From Gammaproteobacteria bacterium 39-13 (GTDB lineage Bacteria > Pseudomonadota > Gammaproteobacteria > Berkiellales > Berkiellaceae), in NCBI GenBank assembly GCA_001898235.1, contig MKTN01000016.1, positions 1 through 64,000 on the forward strand: DNA of 64,000 nucleotides, given 5' to 3'. The translations under genes were made by a program, and so were the position numbers. Shown here one piece after another: positions 17,584-26,125 of the stretch. A model generated the notes under the pieces. The model saw only the letters and a list, made by a program, of their open reading frames with translations, made no database searches and had not been told where the DNA came from. How positions within the stretch are numbered: position 1 is the first letter of the stretch; each line of letters opens with the position of its first letter.

Positions 17584-19299
17584 TCATGTTGAAGTGTTAT
17601 CTGGTGGAATATTCAATATATGTAAGGCCTTGCTTACCACGCTCTTGTAAATCGGGGCTGCAACTAAGCCGCCATAATAATGAGCCTCGTTAGGCTCTTC
17701 TACCACGACAATAGTGGCTAGGCGAGGGTTATCCACGGGAGTAATACCTGCAAACAGGCCAATGTGTCTGTTAGGATCGTAACCTTGTGGCCCAACCACG
17801 CGAGTAGTCCCTGTTTTTCCAGCCGTTTTATAACCAGGGATATTTGCTCTTGAGCCAGTACCTTTTGCGGTTAGGACATCTGTGAGCATATTAAGGGTAG
17901 CTTGAGCAACATCAGGAGGTAATACTTGTTCGCCTTTGACGCTGCTAAGATCAGTGATCTTGGTTAACGAAATAGGGCGTTTTTCACCTTGGGTGGCGAG
18001 CGTGGCATAAGCATGAACTATTTGTAACGGCGTGACGGCTAAGCCATATCCGAAAGCGATAGTAGCATGGATAAAGGGGTTCTTAGGAGGAGGAGGAAGT
18101 ACGCCGCGTCTTTCACCTGGAAAATTCGTATTAATACTATCTCCCAGACCTAATTTTCGAAATGTATCGATGAGCTGTTCGGAAGGGACAGCTAGGGTGA
18201 TCTTGCTGATCCCGACGTTGCTAGATTTGCTCAATACTTCTTTTAAACTCAATACCCCATAATTGTGAATATCTTTGACCGGATGGCTACCAAGATAATA
18301 AATGCCCGGTGAGGTATCAATCAGGGTTTCAGGTGTAAAGAGACGGCTAGATAAGGCGCTAGCAATAGAAAAGGCTTTAATGGTGGAGCCTGGCTCAATA
18401 GTATCTGTCAGGGCTCTATTGCGAGTACTGCTACCATGGCATTCTTGACGATTATTGGGATTGAAAGAGGGAGCGGTCACCATGGCAATGACTTCACCGG
18501 TACGTACATCCAACATGACTAATGTAGCGGATTTTGCCCCGAATTTCTCAATCGCCTTTTCTAATTCACGGTAAGCAAAACCTTGGATCCGAACATCAAT
18601 ACTTAATGCAATGTCTTCGCCGGATTGTGCAGTTTGAAGATGATCCACATCTTGTACCCAGCGACCTGTTCTATCTTCGAGTACGCGCTTTTTTCCAATG
18701 ACTGGTTTTAGAGAACTCTCTAACATTAGCTCTAAGCCTGCTTGGCCTTGATCATCGATATCCGTAAAGCCTATAAGTTGAGCACTTTGTCTGCCGGTTG
18801 GATAATAGCGACGAAATTCTCGTTTTAGTCCAAGGCCAGGGATATTAAGATCTTTAATTTTTTGCGCTACATCTGGTGGGATCCCACGTTTGAGATAAAT
18901 AAAAACACGATGTGGGTGTTGTGTTATTTTTTCAGTTAGATTTTCTGGCGATAGACCTAATAATTTTGCAAGTTGCTGTAGCTGTTCTGGCGTGGAACTA
19001 AAATGTTGAGGGTTAATCCATGCTGCATGAACAGGCGAACTGATAGCTAAAGGAGTGCCGCGTCTGTCAGTGAGCATTCCACGATAAGAAGGGATATCAA
19101 CCACCCGCAATGTGCGGGCATTACCTTGTGCTTGTAGAAAGTCAGTATGCGAAATATGCAACTGGACTAATCTGCTTACCAAGAGCAGGGCGAACAGAGC
19201 AAAAATAAAACAAATAAGGATATGCCGCCACAGTCTTGGATCAATGACAGAGGAATCAGTATTCAGGAAACTGCCTTTGTGGGCGATAGATTTTATCAT
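17584..19299 (-). CDS. ftsI: Peptidoglycan D,D-transpeptidase FtsI / penicillin-binding protein 3 family
   Basis: A class B penicillin-binding protein of 571 residues that cross-links septal peptidoglycan. It has a cytoplasmic tail, one membrane helix (residues 27-45), the dimerisation/pedestal domain beginning near SYRGMLTDRRG, and a transpeptidase domain with STIK (Ser305 nucleophile, Lys308), SSN (359-361) and KTGTT (495-499). Length and motif spacing match FtsI. It stands alone here: none of the usual division-cluster neighbours (ftsL, murE, murF) is adjacent. It could be the only FtsI, relocated, or a second paralogue. It is transcribed divergently from the DUF4286 gene, 31 bp away. Confidence 0.9.
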   Translation of the reverse strand: MIKSIAHKGSFLNTDSSVIDPRLWRHILICFIFALFALLLVSRLVQLHISHTDFLQAQGNARTLRVVDIPSYRGMLTDRRGTPLAISSPVHAAWINPQHFSSTPEQLQQLAKLLGLSPENLTEKITQHPHRVFIYLKRGIPPDVAQKIKDLNIPGLGLKREFRRYYPTGRQSAQLIGFTDIDDQGQAGLELMLESSLKPVIGKKRVLEDRTGRWVQDVDHLQTAQSGEDIALSIDVRIQGFAYRELEKAIEKFGAKSATLVMLDVRTGEVIAMVTAPSFNPNNRQECHGSSTRNRALTDTIEPGSTIKAFSIASALSSRLFTPETLIDTSPGIYYLGSHPVKDIHNYGVLSLKEVLSKSSNVGISKITLAVPSEQLIDTFRKLGLGDSINTNFPGERRGVLPPPPKNPFIHATIAFGYGLAVTPLQIVHAYATLATQGEKRPISLTKITDLSSVKGEQVLPPDVAQATLNMLTDVLTAKGTGSRANIPGYKTAGKTGTTRVVGPQGYDPNRHIGLFAGITPVDNPRLATIVVVEEPNEAHYYGGLVAAPIYKSVVSKALHILNIPPDNTST

Positions 19300-19330
19300 C
19301 TTATTTTAATAATAAGGACTAAAGTTAGAA

Positions 19331-19642
19331 ATGGCTATTATATATGAAGTAAATTTGAAAGTAGTGCAAACGATTGCACAAGAGTACTTAAGTTGGCTAC
19401 ATGATCATGTGAATGAAATGTTAAAACAAACTGGTTTTCTTCAAGCGAGGGTTTACCAAGATATTTCTGAAAATGAGCAAGATGTGCAATCTGCCTGCCA
19501 TTACATTGTGCAGTATACCGTTGCAACCCGAGAAAGTTTGCAGCAGTATTTTGAGCATGTTGCTCCTTTAATGCGCCAGCAGGGAATTGAGCGTTTTGGG
19601 GATAAATTTACAGCCACTCGAAGAATTTTGCAGCCGATATAG
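19331..19642 (+). CDS. DUF4286 family protein
   Basis: A 103-residue protein beginning MAIIYEVNLKVVQTIAQEYL, with FLQARVYQDI, YIVQYTVATRESLQQYF and RFGDKFTATRRIL, the recognisable pattern of DUF4286, a small ferredoxin-like alpha/beta domain of unknown function. It is soluble. The start is 31 bp from the divergent ftsI-like gene, and yciA follows 63 bp later on the same strand, so the two may share a transcript. Confidence 0.8.
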   Translation: MAIIYEVNLKVVQTIAQEYLSWLHDHVNEMLKQTGFLQARVYQDISENEQDVQSACHYIVQYTVATRESLQQYFEHVAPLMRQQGIERFGDKFTATRRILQPI

Positions 19643-19705
19643 TTTAAGATAATTCTAAAGATGGATTTGGTCCAGAAGAAGTGAAAGATTTACCATGGTG
19701 AACAG

Positions 19706-20104
19706 ATGAATAATGATCCAAAAAAAGAACAACCCCAAGGGGAATTGGTCGTCAAAACAATTGCGATGCCAGCTGATACGAATCGCTATGGCGATATGTT
19801 TGGTGGATGGTTGGCATCGCAGATGGACTTAGGTGGTGCTGTATTAGCTCATAAATATGGCCATATTCGTATGACAACTGTCGCAATTGATCGCATGGTA
19901 TTTATTCGTCCGGTCTATGTTGGAGACGTTGTGTCCTGTTTTGCTCATGTTGTTAAACGAGGCAGGACATCTATCGGTATCGGCATTGAAGTATGGGTAG
20001 AGCGTTTGGCGGATGAGAGTATATTAAAAGTGACCGAAGGTGTGTTTACTTATGTTGCCATTGATAAAAATGGTCGGCCAACGCCTATTCAGTGGGAAAA
20101 GTGA
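19706..20104 (+). CDS. yciA: Acyl-CoA thioesterase, YciA type
   Basis: A 132-residue single hot-dog-fold thioesterase. The motif NRYGDMFGGWLASQMDLGG carries the catalytic-region Asn and Asp of the YciA branch, and TTVAIDRMVFIRPVYVGDVV is the typical central strand pair. YciA hydrolyses a broad range of acyl-CoAs in the cytoplasm, releasing free CoA. Length and motif order are normal. It converges with the LplT-like transporter gene, separated by a palindromic intergenic repeat. Confidence 0.92.
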   Translation: MNNDPKKEQPQGELVVKTIAMPADTNRYGDMFGGWLASQMDLGGAVLAHKYGHIRMTTVAIDRMVFIRPVYVGDVVSCFAHVVKRGRTSIGIGIEVWVERLADESILKVTEGVFTYVAIDKNGRPTPIQWEK

Positions 20105-20113
20105 AAAACAATT

Positions 20114-20291
20114 CTTATATGCGCCAAAGGCGCGTATAGAGCCTACTTTGCAAAGGGGGAGCGCCGCAAAGCGGCGAGGGGGATTTTAGAGGATTGGTAT
20201 ATAAGAAAACCCCCCGCTCCAAATCTGTAAGCTGTGCTTTCAGATTTGTCGCCGCCCCCTTTACGAAAGTGGGCAAAATGCGCTTCGCGCA
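20114..20291. repeat. Long imperfect intergenic palindrome between convergent genes
   Basis: The sequence around 20141-20187 (ACTTTGCAAAGGGGG, then GCCGC-rich, then GGGGGATTTT) recurs in inverted form at 20206-20274 (AAAACCCCCC ... CCCCCTTTACGAAAGTGGGC). Smaller hairpins flank it: TGCGCC-AAA-GGCGCG near 20120 and GCGCTTCGCGC at 20280-20290. The right arm contains a further stem, AAATCTG/CAGATTT. The element is much more GC-rich than its surroundings and fills the whole gap between two gene ends, as REP- or MITE-like elements do. Confidence 0.65.
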
Positions 20292-20307
20292 GCCAGAACA
20301 GAACTTA

Positions 20308-21627
20308 CTACTCCCCCCGTATCCATAATCTAAAGCGAATTAAAAATTCTGGCACTTGCTTATAGATGCAAAAAGTCATGGCGCCATTTAAGAGTGCTAC
20401 CAATAAAAAAAGTTTAGGAATAGAGAGTCCGAGCTTTAACACCCCAATGGCAAGGAAACTGGCTGCAGTCATAAAAAGCGCATTCAAAATACTGTTTGCC
20501 GCAATAATTTGTGAGCGTTTTTCTGGCATGCTACGTGTTTGCAGCATGACGTATAATGGTACGCTATAAAAACCGCCAAATAACCCAATGAGAAATAAAT
20601 CCAAAAGCACTCGCCAATTTTGCCATTGTTGCAAGAAGGCGTGCACACCAATGATAGTACTAGGGGCTGGGCCATGGGCAAAACTTAAATCAGCGGCAAA
20701 TAAGGTAAGCCCTAGCGCCCCTAAAGGAACAAGTCCGATTTCTTCTTTTCGTTTTGATAAAGGTTCACATAACACTGAGCCTAAACCTATTCCTAAAGAA
20801 GCAACCGTTAGCATTAACGTCATTACTTTGGCATCGGCACCTAAGAAGATGCGAGTATAATTGGGGATCTGTGTTATCAACATTGAGCCGTAAAACCAGA
20901 ACCAAGAAATGCCTATCATAGTCCAAAAGAGTGTGCGATCGGTTGCTGCTTCTTTGAGTGTTCGCCACGTCTGTGAAATTGGTTCCCAGTTAATTTTTAA
21001 TTGCGGATCTTGTGCTTTGACTTTAGCATTTGGGATCATCAAACTGAAAAGCCAACCGAATAGCGCGATGAGAAAGACCACGACGGGAATAGCAATACTT
21101 CCCCATTCTTCAATGCTAATAATAAGACCGCCAATAATTGTCCCTAACAAAATAGCGACAAAAGTTCCCATTTCAACGAGACCGTTGCCACCTGTTAATT
21201 CAGATTGTTCTAGGTATTGTGGCAAAATACTATATTTGACTGGGGCAAAAAAAGCCGCTTGCACACCGAGTAAAAATAGTACGAAAAGTAAGAAAGGAAA
21301 ACTTTCCAAGTAAAATCCCAATGCAATCAACATGGCAATTAGGATCTCGCCAAATTTAATGATTTGTACTAATTTTTTTTTCTCATACTTATCTGCAAGT
21401 TGTCCTGCGGTAGCAGAGAATAAAAAGAAGGGAAAAATAAAGGCCGCTGCACCCAGATTGTTTAAAAGATTGGCTTTGTTAGGATCAGTGGGAGCGAGTG
21501 TGATCGCAATGAGCATTAAAAGGGAGGTTTTAAACACATTATCATTGAGGGCACCGAGAAATTGTAAGCTGAAATAGGGCAGATAACGACGTTGGGTGAG
21601 CAGTTGAAATTGATTTTTAGTTGGCAT
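20308..21627 (-). CDS. lplT: MFS transporter, LplT (lysophospholipid flippase) type
   Basis: A 439-residue major-facilitator protein with about twelve hydrophobic segments. The N-terminus, LLTQRRYLPYFSLQFLGALNDNVFK, and the loop AFFAPVKYSILPQYL are typical of the LplT family, which moves lysophospholipids across the inner membrane for re-acylation by Aas. In some species LplT is fused to or beside the acyltransferase; here no acyltransferase is adjacent. The symbol is therefore provisional. A second possibility is a related MFS exporter of unknown substrate. Confidence 0.82.
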   Translation of the reverse strand: MPTKNQFQLLTQRRYLPYFSLQFLGALNDNVFKTSLLMLIAITLAPTDPNKANLLNNLGAAAFIFPFFLFSATAGQLADKYEKKKLVQIIKFGEILIAMLIALGFYLESFPFLLFVLFLLGVQAAFFAPVKYSILPQYLEQSELTGGNGLVEMGTFVAILLGTIIGGLIISIEEWGSIAIPVVVFLIALFGWLFSLMIPNAKVKAQDPQLKINWEPISQTWRTLKEAATDRTLFWTMIGISWFWFYGSMLITQIPNYTRIFLGADAKVMTLMLTVASLGIGLGSVLCEPLSKRKEEIGLVPLGALGLTLFAADLSFAHGPAPSTIIGVHAFLQQWQNWRVLLDLFLIGLFGGFYSVPLYVMLQTRSMPEKRSQIIAANSILNALFMTAASFLAIGVLKLGLSIPKLFLLVALLNGAMTFCIYKQVPEFLIRFRLWIRGE

Positions 21628-21834
21628 TGCTAGAGAACATCCTTGTGAGTATGGTTTAAAGTCGGCACGCCCTCATATAGTGCCTAAGGGGGTATTAGAG
21701 CATACGGGTACTAATTTACAAGAATGATGTATAAACAACGCCTCTTGAGTTAGCTTGCCATCTTTTGAAGTAAAAGATATTTGCTTCAAGATACTGCTGA
21801 CGTTACGATAATTTCCTTAGGCGTTATAGTCTTC

Positions 21835-21984
21835 GCACATGAGTTTTCGGGGGTGTTGCCAATCCTCATGTACTTATATGTACGCCTTCGCAAATGCTTC
21901 GGCGGGTCTTGATAATGAGGTCCGCCGAAGCATTTGCGAAGGCGGATTGCTCGTGGCTCGGCGCCTACCCGAAAATTCATGTGC
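21835..21984. repeat. Large intergenic hairpin element upstream of manC
   Basis: Two nested inverted repeats make one large hairpin. The outer arms are 21835-21851 and 21968-21984, starting GCACATGA and matching at 16 of 17 positions. The inner arms, 21883-21905 and 21922-21944, are perfect over 23 bp with the core TTCGCAAATGCTTCGG, around a 16-base loop. The element ends 40 bp before the manC start, so it could lie in the manC leader. Its inner core recurs in altered form at 29151-29315, and the adjoining TATAGTCTTCGCACAT (21825-21840) recurs exactly, inverted, at 54030-54045. Confidence 0.8.
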
Positions 21985-22024
21985 TGTGACTGTGACCATA
22001 TAAAAAATGGATGAGGAGTATCAA

Positions 22025-23485
22025 ATGCTTGTTCCGGTGATTTTGGCAGGGGGATCTGGTGCGAGATTGTGGCCACTATCACGAGAAGCCCATCCTAAGC
22101 AATTTATTTCGCTTTTCGAAAAAGAAAGCCTATTTCAACGTACTTTGGCACGTCTTTCTCAATTGGATGACTGTACCAAACCCATCGTTGTGGGTAATGA
22201 GCAACACCGTTTTCTGATTGCAGAACAAATTAAGCAATCGGCGCAACCTCATTCATCTATTATTTTAGAACCATGTTTCAAGAGCACAGCACCTGCGGTT
22301 GCTTTGGCAGCCACACAAGCCTTACAAGACTATGATCAAGATGTCTTGTTATTGGTGTTGCCCGCAGATCATGTGATTGAAGATATTGATGGATTCATCA
22401 GTACTATTAATGAAGGTATTATCGCTGCTAATGCAGGTAAATTAGTCACCTTTGGTGTTTTGCCAACGCATCCTGAAACGGGATATGGATATATTCAACA
22501 AGGTGAAGCTTTATCGACAGGAAGCGGTTTTTCCATTGCTAGGTTTGTTGAAAAACCTGATGTAGCGACGGCTAAGCAATATGTTGAAAGTAAAGCCTAT
22601 TGGTGGAATAGTGGCATGTTTTTGTTTTCTGCCAGCGCGTTTTTGCAAGAATTATTATTACATGAGCCTAGCATGTTTCATGCAGCCAAAGCAGCTATTC
22701 GTCAAGCCACTATTGATAGAGATTTTATCCGTCCTAATTCTATTGAATTTGAAAAGAGTCCAACCGATTCTATCGATTATGCAGTGATGGAGAAAACGAT
22801 TAATGGAGCAGTGATCCCATTACAAAGTAAATGGAATGATGTTGGCGCATGGGATGCGTTGCCGCCTCTATTACCTCAAGATAAGCAAGGCAATGCTTGT
22901 GTGGGGGATGTGATGATTGAAAAAAGTGAAAACTGCATGGTTCGAGCAGAGCACCGTTTGGTTGTTGCTGTAGGCGTGAAAGATCTTGTTATCGTTGAAA
23001 CCAGTGATGCGGTATTGATCTTGGATAAATCGGAAGCGCAGCAAGTAAAACAAATTACAAATAAATTGCGAGATAATGCACGCAAAGAAGTGACTTTTCA
23101 TCGTCGGGTCAGCCGTCCCTGGGGTGCATTTGAGTCGATTGATGCCGGAGAGCGTTTTCAGGTGAAAAGGATCACTGTGGCAGTAGGGGAAAGATTATCA
23201 CTTCAACGACATCATCATCGTTGTGAGCATTGGGTGGTCGTCAAGGGAACCGCTCGAGTTACTCGTGGTGAAGATGTATTTTTGCTATCAGAAAACCAAT
23301 CAACCTATATTCCTATAGGTGTAAATCATCGTCTTGAAAATGTGGGGAAGATCCCGCTTGAAATGATTGAGGTGCAATCTGGTGCCTATCTTGGCGAAGA
23401 TGATATTGTGCGTCTTGATGATCAATATGGTCGTTCAGCTGGGAGTACGACCGATAATGATAAAATACTCATACCGACTACCTAG
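22025..23485 (+). CDS. manC: Mannose-1-phosphate guanylyltransferase / mannose-6-phosphate isomerase
   Basis: A bifunctional enzyme of 486 residues that makes GDP-mannose for surface polysaccharide. The N-terminal nucleotidyltransferase domain has PVILAGGSGARLWPLSR and FVEKPD; the C-terminal cupin isomerase domain begins near RPWGAFESID and holds QRHHHRCEHWVVVKG with the metal-binding histidines. The ATG at 22025 is chosen over one at 22007 because AGGAG at 22014-22018 lies six bases upstream and the protein then starts directly at the catalytic strand. The large hairpin element precedes it. No other polysaccharide gene is adjacent. Confidence 0.94.
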   Translation: MLVPVILAGGSGARLWPLSREAHPKQFISLFEKESLFQRTLARLSQLDDCTKPIVVGNEQHRFLIAEQIKQSAQPHSSIILEPCFKSTAPAVALAATQALQDYDQDVLLLVLPADHVIEDIDGFISTINEGIIAANAGKLVTFGVLPTHPETGYGYIQQGEALSTGSGFSIARFVEKPDVATAKQYVESKAYWWNSGMFLFSASAFLQELLLHEPSMFHAAKAAIRQATIDRDFIRPNSIEFEKSPTDSIDYAVMEKTINGAVIPLQSKWNDVGAWDALPPLLPQDKQGNACVGDVMIEKSENCMVRAEHRLVVAVGVKDLVIVETSDAVLILDKSEAQQVKQITNKLRDNARKEVTFHRRVSRPWGAFESIDAGERFQVKRITVAVGERLSLQRHHHRCEHWVVVKGTARVTRGEDVFLLSENQSTYIPIGVNHRLENVGKIPLEMIEVQSGAYLGEDDIVRLDDQYGRSAGSTTDNDKILIPTT

Positions 23486-23490
23486 GTTAT

Positions 23491-23534
23491 TGGCTGAGAG
23501 GATCATTATCTCAAGCTAAAAATCCTTTCAGCCA
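23491..23534. terminator. Stem-loop after manC
   Basis: TGGCTGAGAGGAT (23491-23503) pairs with ATCCTTTCAGCCA (23522-23534) with one mismatch, five bases after the manC stop. There is no T-rich tail, so it may be a weak or Rho-assisted terminator or an mRNA-stabilising hairpin. Confidence 0.45.
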
Positions 23535-23643
23535 GTGAATACTCCCTTTTATCACATCAAGAGTTAAAAGCTTTGCGCCTAAAGAAAGCATTCTATAGGC
23601 TTAGCATCAATAATTTATTTGGCTAAATTTTGAGTGCAAAGCT

Positions 23644-24438
23644 ATGTTTGAATGGTTACAAAAGTCTGCGATAAGTATATTAGAACAAAACTGTCAAAAG
23701 TATCTTCCAACTGCTTGGTATCAGAGAATTGGGCATTATTTATGGCCTGAAATGTTTATCAAAAAGGTACCTACTTTTTGCTCTCGCTTAGGTTTCAATA
23801 CCCTGGAAGAGGCTTGTAACTGGGCAATTGAATTAGATCCTAAAGTGGCATTTGCGGCAACTGCAGGCGTCGCGATTATTGCCGGTGGCGTATATTATTG
23901 GTTAACACATCGCCGTGGGGCAATAGTAGCCCATCCGATGTTGCCAGAAGTAACTAAAGATAACACGCAAGCATTTGCTAAGGCTAAAAAAGCCGTGAAA
24001 AAAGTGCCAAAAGAACCTCAGCCTATAGCAACAGCTAAGCACGAAGAATTGACAGAAAAAGAGGAAAATCCCGTTCCTACAACGACAGCATCGTATGAAC
24101 CAATGCATGCATTGGCCACGTTAATTGTACAGCATCCTGTGACTAAGACAGAGCCAATAACGGAAAAAGAGGATAAAGCAACACTGCAAGCGCAATTCTG
24201 TGGCCCAAGAATGATGCCTGTTGATACTATTTGTCGTACTTATTTAAATACTTATAGAAATGATCCGACAACGAATTTTCATCGGATCCATTACAACGCT
24301 CATAAGCATGATGCGCAACAATTCGTATTGCAAAAAATGAAGCTCCATCTAGATGGTACAGCGCCGACAGATGTTGCTGAAATTGTGCATTACAATGCTG
24401 AATTAGATAAATTAGGATTAATTACTCACAAACTGTAA
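23644..24438 (+). CDS. Hypothetical membrane protein with a single transmembrane segment
   Basis: A 264-residue protein of no recognised family. Residues 1-75 are mixed helical with four cysteines; AAFAATAGVAIIAGGVYYWL-like residues near 77-97 form one membrane helix, followed by basic HRR, which suggests a cytoplasmic C-terminal side. The next 75 residues are Lys/Glu/Pro-rich and probably disordered. The last 75 residues look folded (PVDTICRTYLNTYRNDP; AEIVHYNAELDKLGLI). A strong terminator follows. The next gene, at 24810, has a similar plan and a terminator with the same stem arms. Function unknown. Confidence 0.65.
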   Translation: MFEWLQKSAISILEQNCQKYLPTAWYQRIGHYLWPEMFIKKVPTFCSRLGFNTLEEACNWAIELDPKVAFAATAGVAIIAGGVYYWLTHRRGAIVAHPMLPEVTKDNTQAFAKAKKAVKKVPKEPQPIATAKHEELTEKEENPVPTTTASYEPMHALATLIVQHPVTKTEPITEKEDKATLQAQFCGPRMMPVDTICRTYLNTYRNDPTTNFHRIHYNAHKHDAQQFVLQKMKLHLDGTAPTDVAEIVHYNAELDKLGLITHKL

Positions 24439-24455
24439 ACAAACTGATTATAATT

Positions 24456-24483
24456 AAAAAGCAGGTTTTTCCCTGCTTTTTTT
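24456..24483 (+). terminator. Rho-independent terminator
   Basis: AAAAAGCAGG (24456-24465) pairs with CCTGCTTTTT from 24472 across a six-base loop, followed by a run of seven T residues. It lies 18 bp after the stop at 24438. The stem arms are the same as in the terminator at 25493-25526. Confidence 0.9.
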
Positions 24484-24723
24484 GTTTTCTGCTTCGCTAC
24501 AGCTATGCATAACAAGCTACACAGTGTGAGCTTTACTATATTTAAAGCTTCTCGAAGCATGCTCTTATGTTGTAAAGGCTTGATAACGAGTAAAGGCTTG
24601 CTCTGCTAGCTTTAGCCAAGCAGGGAAGTAGAACCATTTATCGGTGTTTTAGCCCAGTAGAAAAACTCTTTTTGCCATTTGGCCTATACCTTCAGCACTT
24701 CATCCTAAAACAAAGTTAATTAG
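24484..24723. other. Intergenic stretch without a recognisable gene
   Basis: About 240 bases with no credible ORF; with the flanking terminator and promoter the gene-free gap is 371 bases. A direct repeat of TAAAGGCTTG occurs at about 24573-24582 and 24591-24600, an 18-base period, and may be a regulator site. Nothing else stands out. Confidence 0.4.
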
Positions 24724-24751
24724 TTGACCAAAATCTACCAGCACTTATAAT
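24724..24751 (+). promoter_or_regulatory. Strong sigma-70 promoter for the gene at 24810
   Basis: TTGACC (24724-24729) and a perfect TATAAT (24746-24751) are separated by 16 bases. Transcription would start near 24758, about 50 bases before the ATG. This is the best sigma-70 match noticed in the window, suggesting high expression of the downstream gene. Confidence 0.65.
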
Positions 24752-24809
24752 TCATCTTACATTTTCAATGTAGTTATTTATTTTTGTTCAACTCGAGAGG
24801 AAATTTATT

Positions 24810-25478
24810 ATGTGGCAATTTTTAACCGATACTTTGAATGCAGTTAACCCAGCAAACCAAGGTATTACCAAATCTATCAAAGATGTAATTGAATCTGTAC
24901 CTGTACCTTCTATTGTTGATCCAGTAGTCCCAACTTGTTCTTACTATGATACGCTGTGCCAATACATGGGCATAGAAAGTGGATGGTCAATGCCCCAGTG
25001 GTTCCAAGATAAAGTTGAATTAGTTTCTAAGACTACAGGTTTATCCCCTGAAGCTGCTACAATTGCTCTGCCAACAGTTACGACTGCGCTAGCTTTAGGA
25101 ACTGTAGGAACTGGTATCTACGGTATTAACAAGCTGAGAAAAAAGGCTGAGAAAATTCTTTCTCCTGAAGTGTTAGAATTGTTCAAGGATAATGTTGAAG
25201 CTATGGAATTCTTCAAAGAAATGAAGAAAAATGATCCTAGTACATTAAAACTTATCAACGAAAACCCAGCAGTTGCTGCGCATCTTCTCGATGAATCTAA
25301 AGATAAAGGTGTAATCGTTTTGAAAGCGTTTCAAAAAGTACCCGCTGAACAAAGAGCTAAAGCTTTAGGCGTTATTGCTCAAAAGCGTGGTCTTCAGTTA
25401 GTTGGTGCTCCTATCGCAGAAGTGACAGATGCTAAAGATGCGAAAGAAGAAAAGAAAGCAAAGTTAGACGTTAAATAA
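24810..25478 (+). CDS. Hypothetical protein, probably strongly expressed
   Basis: A 222-residue protein with no recognised domain. The N-terminal 60 residues contain a Pro/Val-rich stretch and a Cys pair (CSYYDTLC). A hydrophobic Thr/Ala/Gly-rich segment near residues 85-110 (ALPTVTTALALGTVGTGIYG) could span a membrane and is followed by basic KLRKK. The C-terminal 110 residues are helical and end in a Lys/Glu/Asp-rich tail. A near-consensus promoter, a good ribosome site (GAGAGGAAA) and a strong terminator show an independent, probably abundant transcript. The plan resembles the gene at 23644 though sequences differ. Function unknown. Confidence 0.7.
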   Translation: MWQFLTDTLNAVNPANQGITKSIKDVIESVPVPSIVDPVVPTCSYYDTLCQYMGIESGWSMPQWFQDKVELVSKTTGLSPEAATIALPTVTTALALGTVGTGIYGINKLRKKAEKILSPEVLELFKDNVEAMEFFKEMKKNDPSTLKLINENPAVAAHLLDESKDKGVIVLKAFQKVPAEQRAKALGVIAQKRGLQLVGAPIAEVTDAKDAKEEKKAKLDVK

Positions 25479-25492
25479 TTCTAACTTTTCCG

Positions 25493-25526
25493 AAAAAAAA
25501 GCAGGCGATAAGCCTGCTTTTTTTTG
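25493..25526 (+). terminator. Rho-independent terminator
   Basis: AGCAGGC (25500-25506) pairs with GCCTGCT (25512-25518); with the flanking A and T runs the stem extends by up to eight more pairs. Because of the A/T symmetry it could act in both directions, serving also the convergent gene at 25543-25956. Confidence 0.9.
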
Positions 25527-25542
25527 TTTAGTCCTTTTTGCA

Positions 25543-25956
25543 TTAATGAACTCTATTACTAGGTGGGTAATGGGTGATGCGCAGATTAGGATCTTCACCG
25601 TCAATTGTATAATTATTAATTAAACATTCTGCTGGAGCGCTGTGTAAATCAGCAATATGAGTATCATTAAAATACTCTACTTCTACCATCATGACATTAC
25701 GTTTTTTATCTGTTCCCGTTTTTTCGGCCCATACCCATTGTGTATTACGTTTTGAAGGGAGTGTGGCAGAGGAGTTTTGATGAGGGTTTTCTTCATTTTG
25801 TGAAAATGAAGATAGCTCATTCAAAGCAGCATGAGGGTTAGGATTCAGCGAGCAGGCTTTATTGGCGTATTCGCTCAGGCGATGAATTGATATTTTAACT
25901 TGTTCCCAAAATGCGTTGAGAAATCTTAGGAACAATGGAAGTGCTTCTGTTGTCAT
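25543..25956 (-). CDS. Hypothetical protein
   Basis: From the ATG at 25956 the protein has 137 residues. That start is preferred to one at 26010 because AAGGTGG lies just upstream with about seven bases between the AAGG core and ATG. The N-terminal 40 residues form an amphipathic helix (LFLRFLNAFWEQVKISIHRL). A polar, Asn/Ser-rich linker follows, then a short beta-like region (NVMMVEVEYFNDTHIADLHS). No signal peptide and no family recognised. Confidence 0.6.
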   Translation of the reverse strand: MTTEALPLFLRFLNAFWEQVKISIHRLSEYANKACSLNPNPHAALNELSSFSQNEENPHQNSSATLPSKRNTQWVWAEKTGTDKKRNVMMVEVEYFNDTHIADLHSAPAECLINNYTIDGEDPNLRITHYPPSNRVH

Positions 25957-26125
25957 ACTGCCACCTTTACTTCTTCTTTCATTGTTTGTGCTACACCCAT
26001 CACTTTTCATCGCGAATGAATGGGCTATTTAGTCATTAGAATTAATTATTCAATTCAAGTCAAGCATTAGATTGTAAAATGCTAAAATAATCAGTATTTT
26101 TCCGGCTTTTTTGAGCTATTTTCCT

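Noticed and set aside
20588-21313. Several plus-strand ORFs of 80-134 codons
   Set aside because: All are antisense to the LplT-like transporter gene, with composition explained by its codons.
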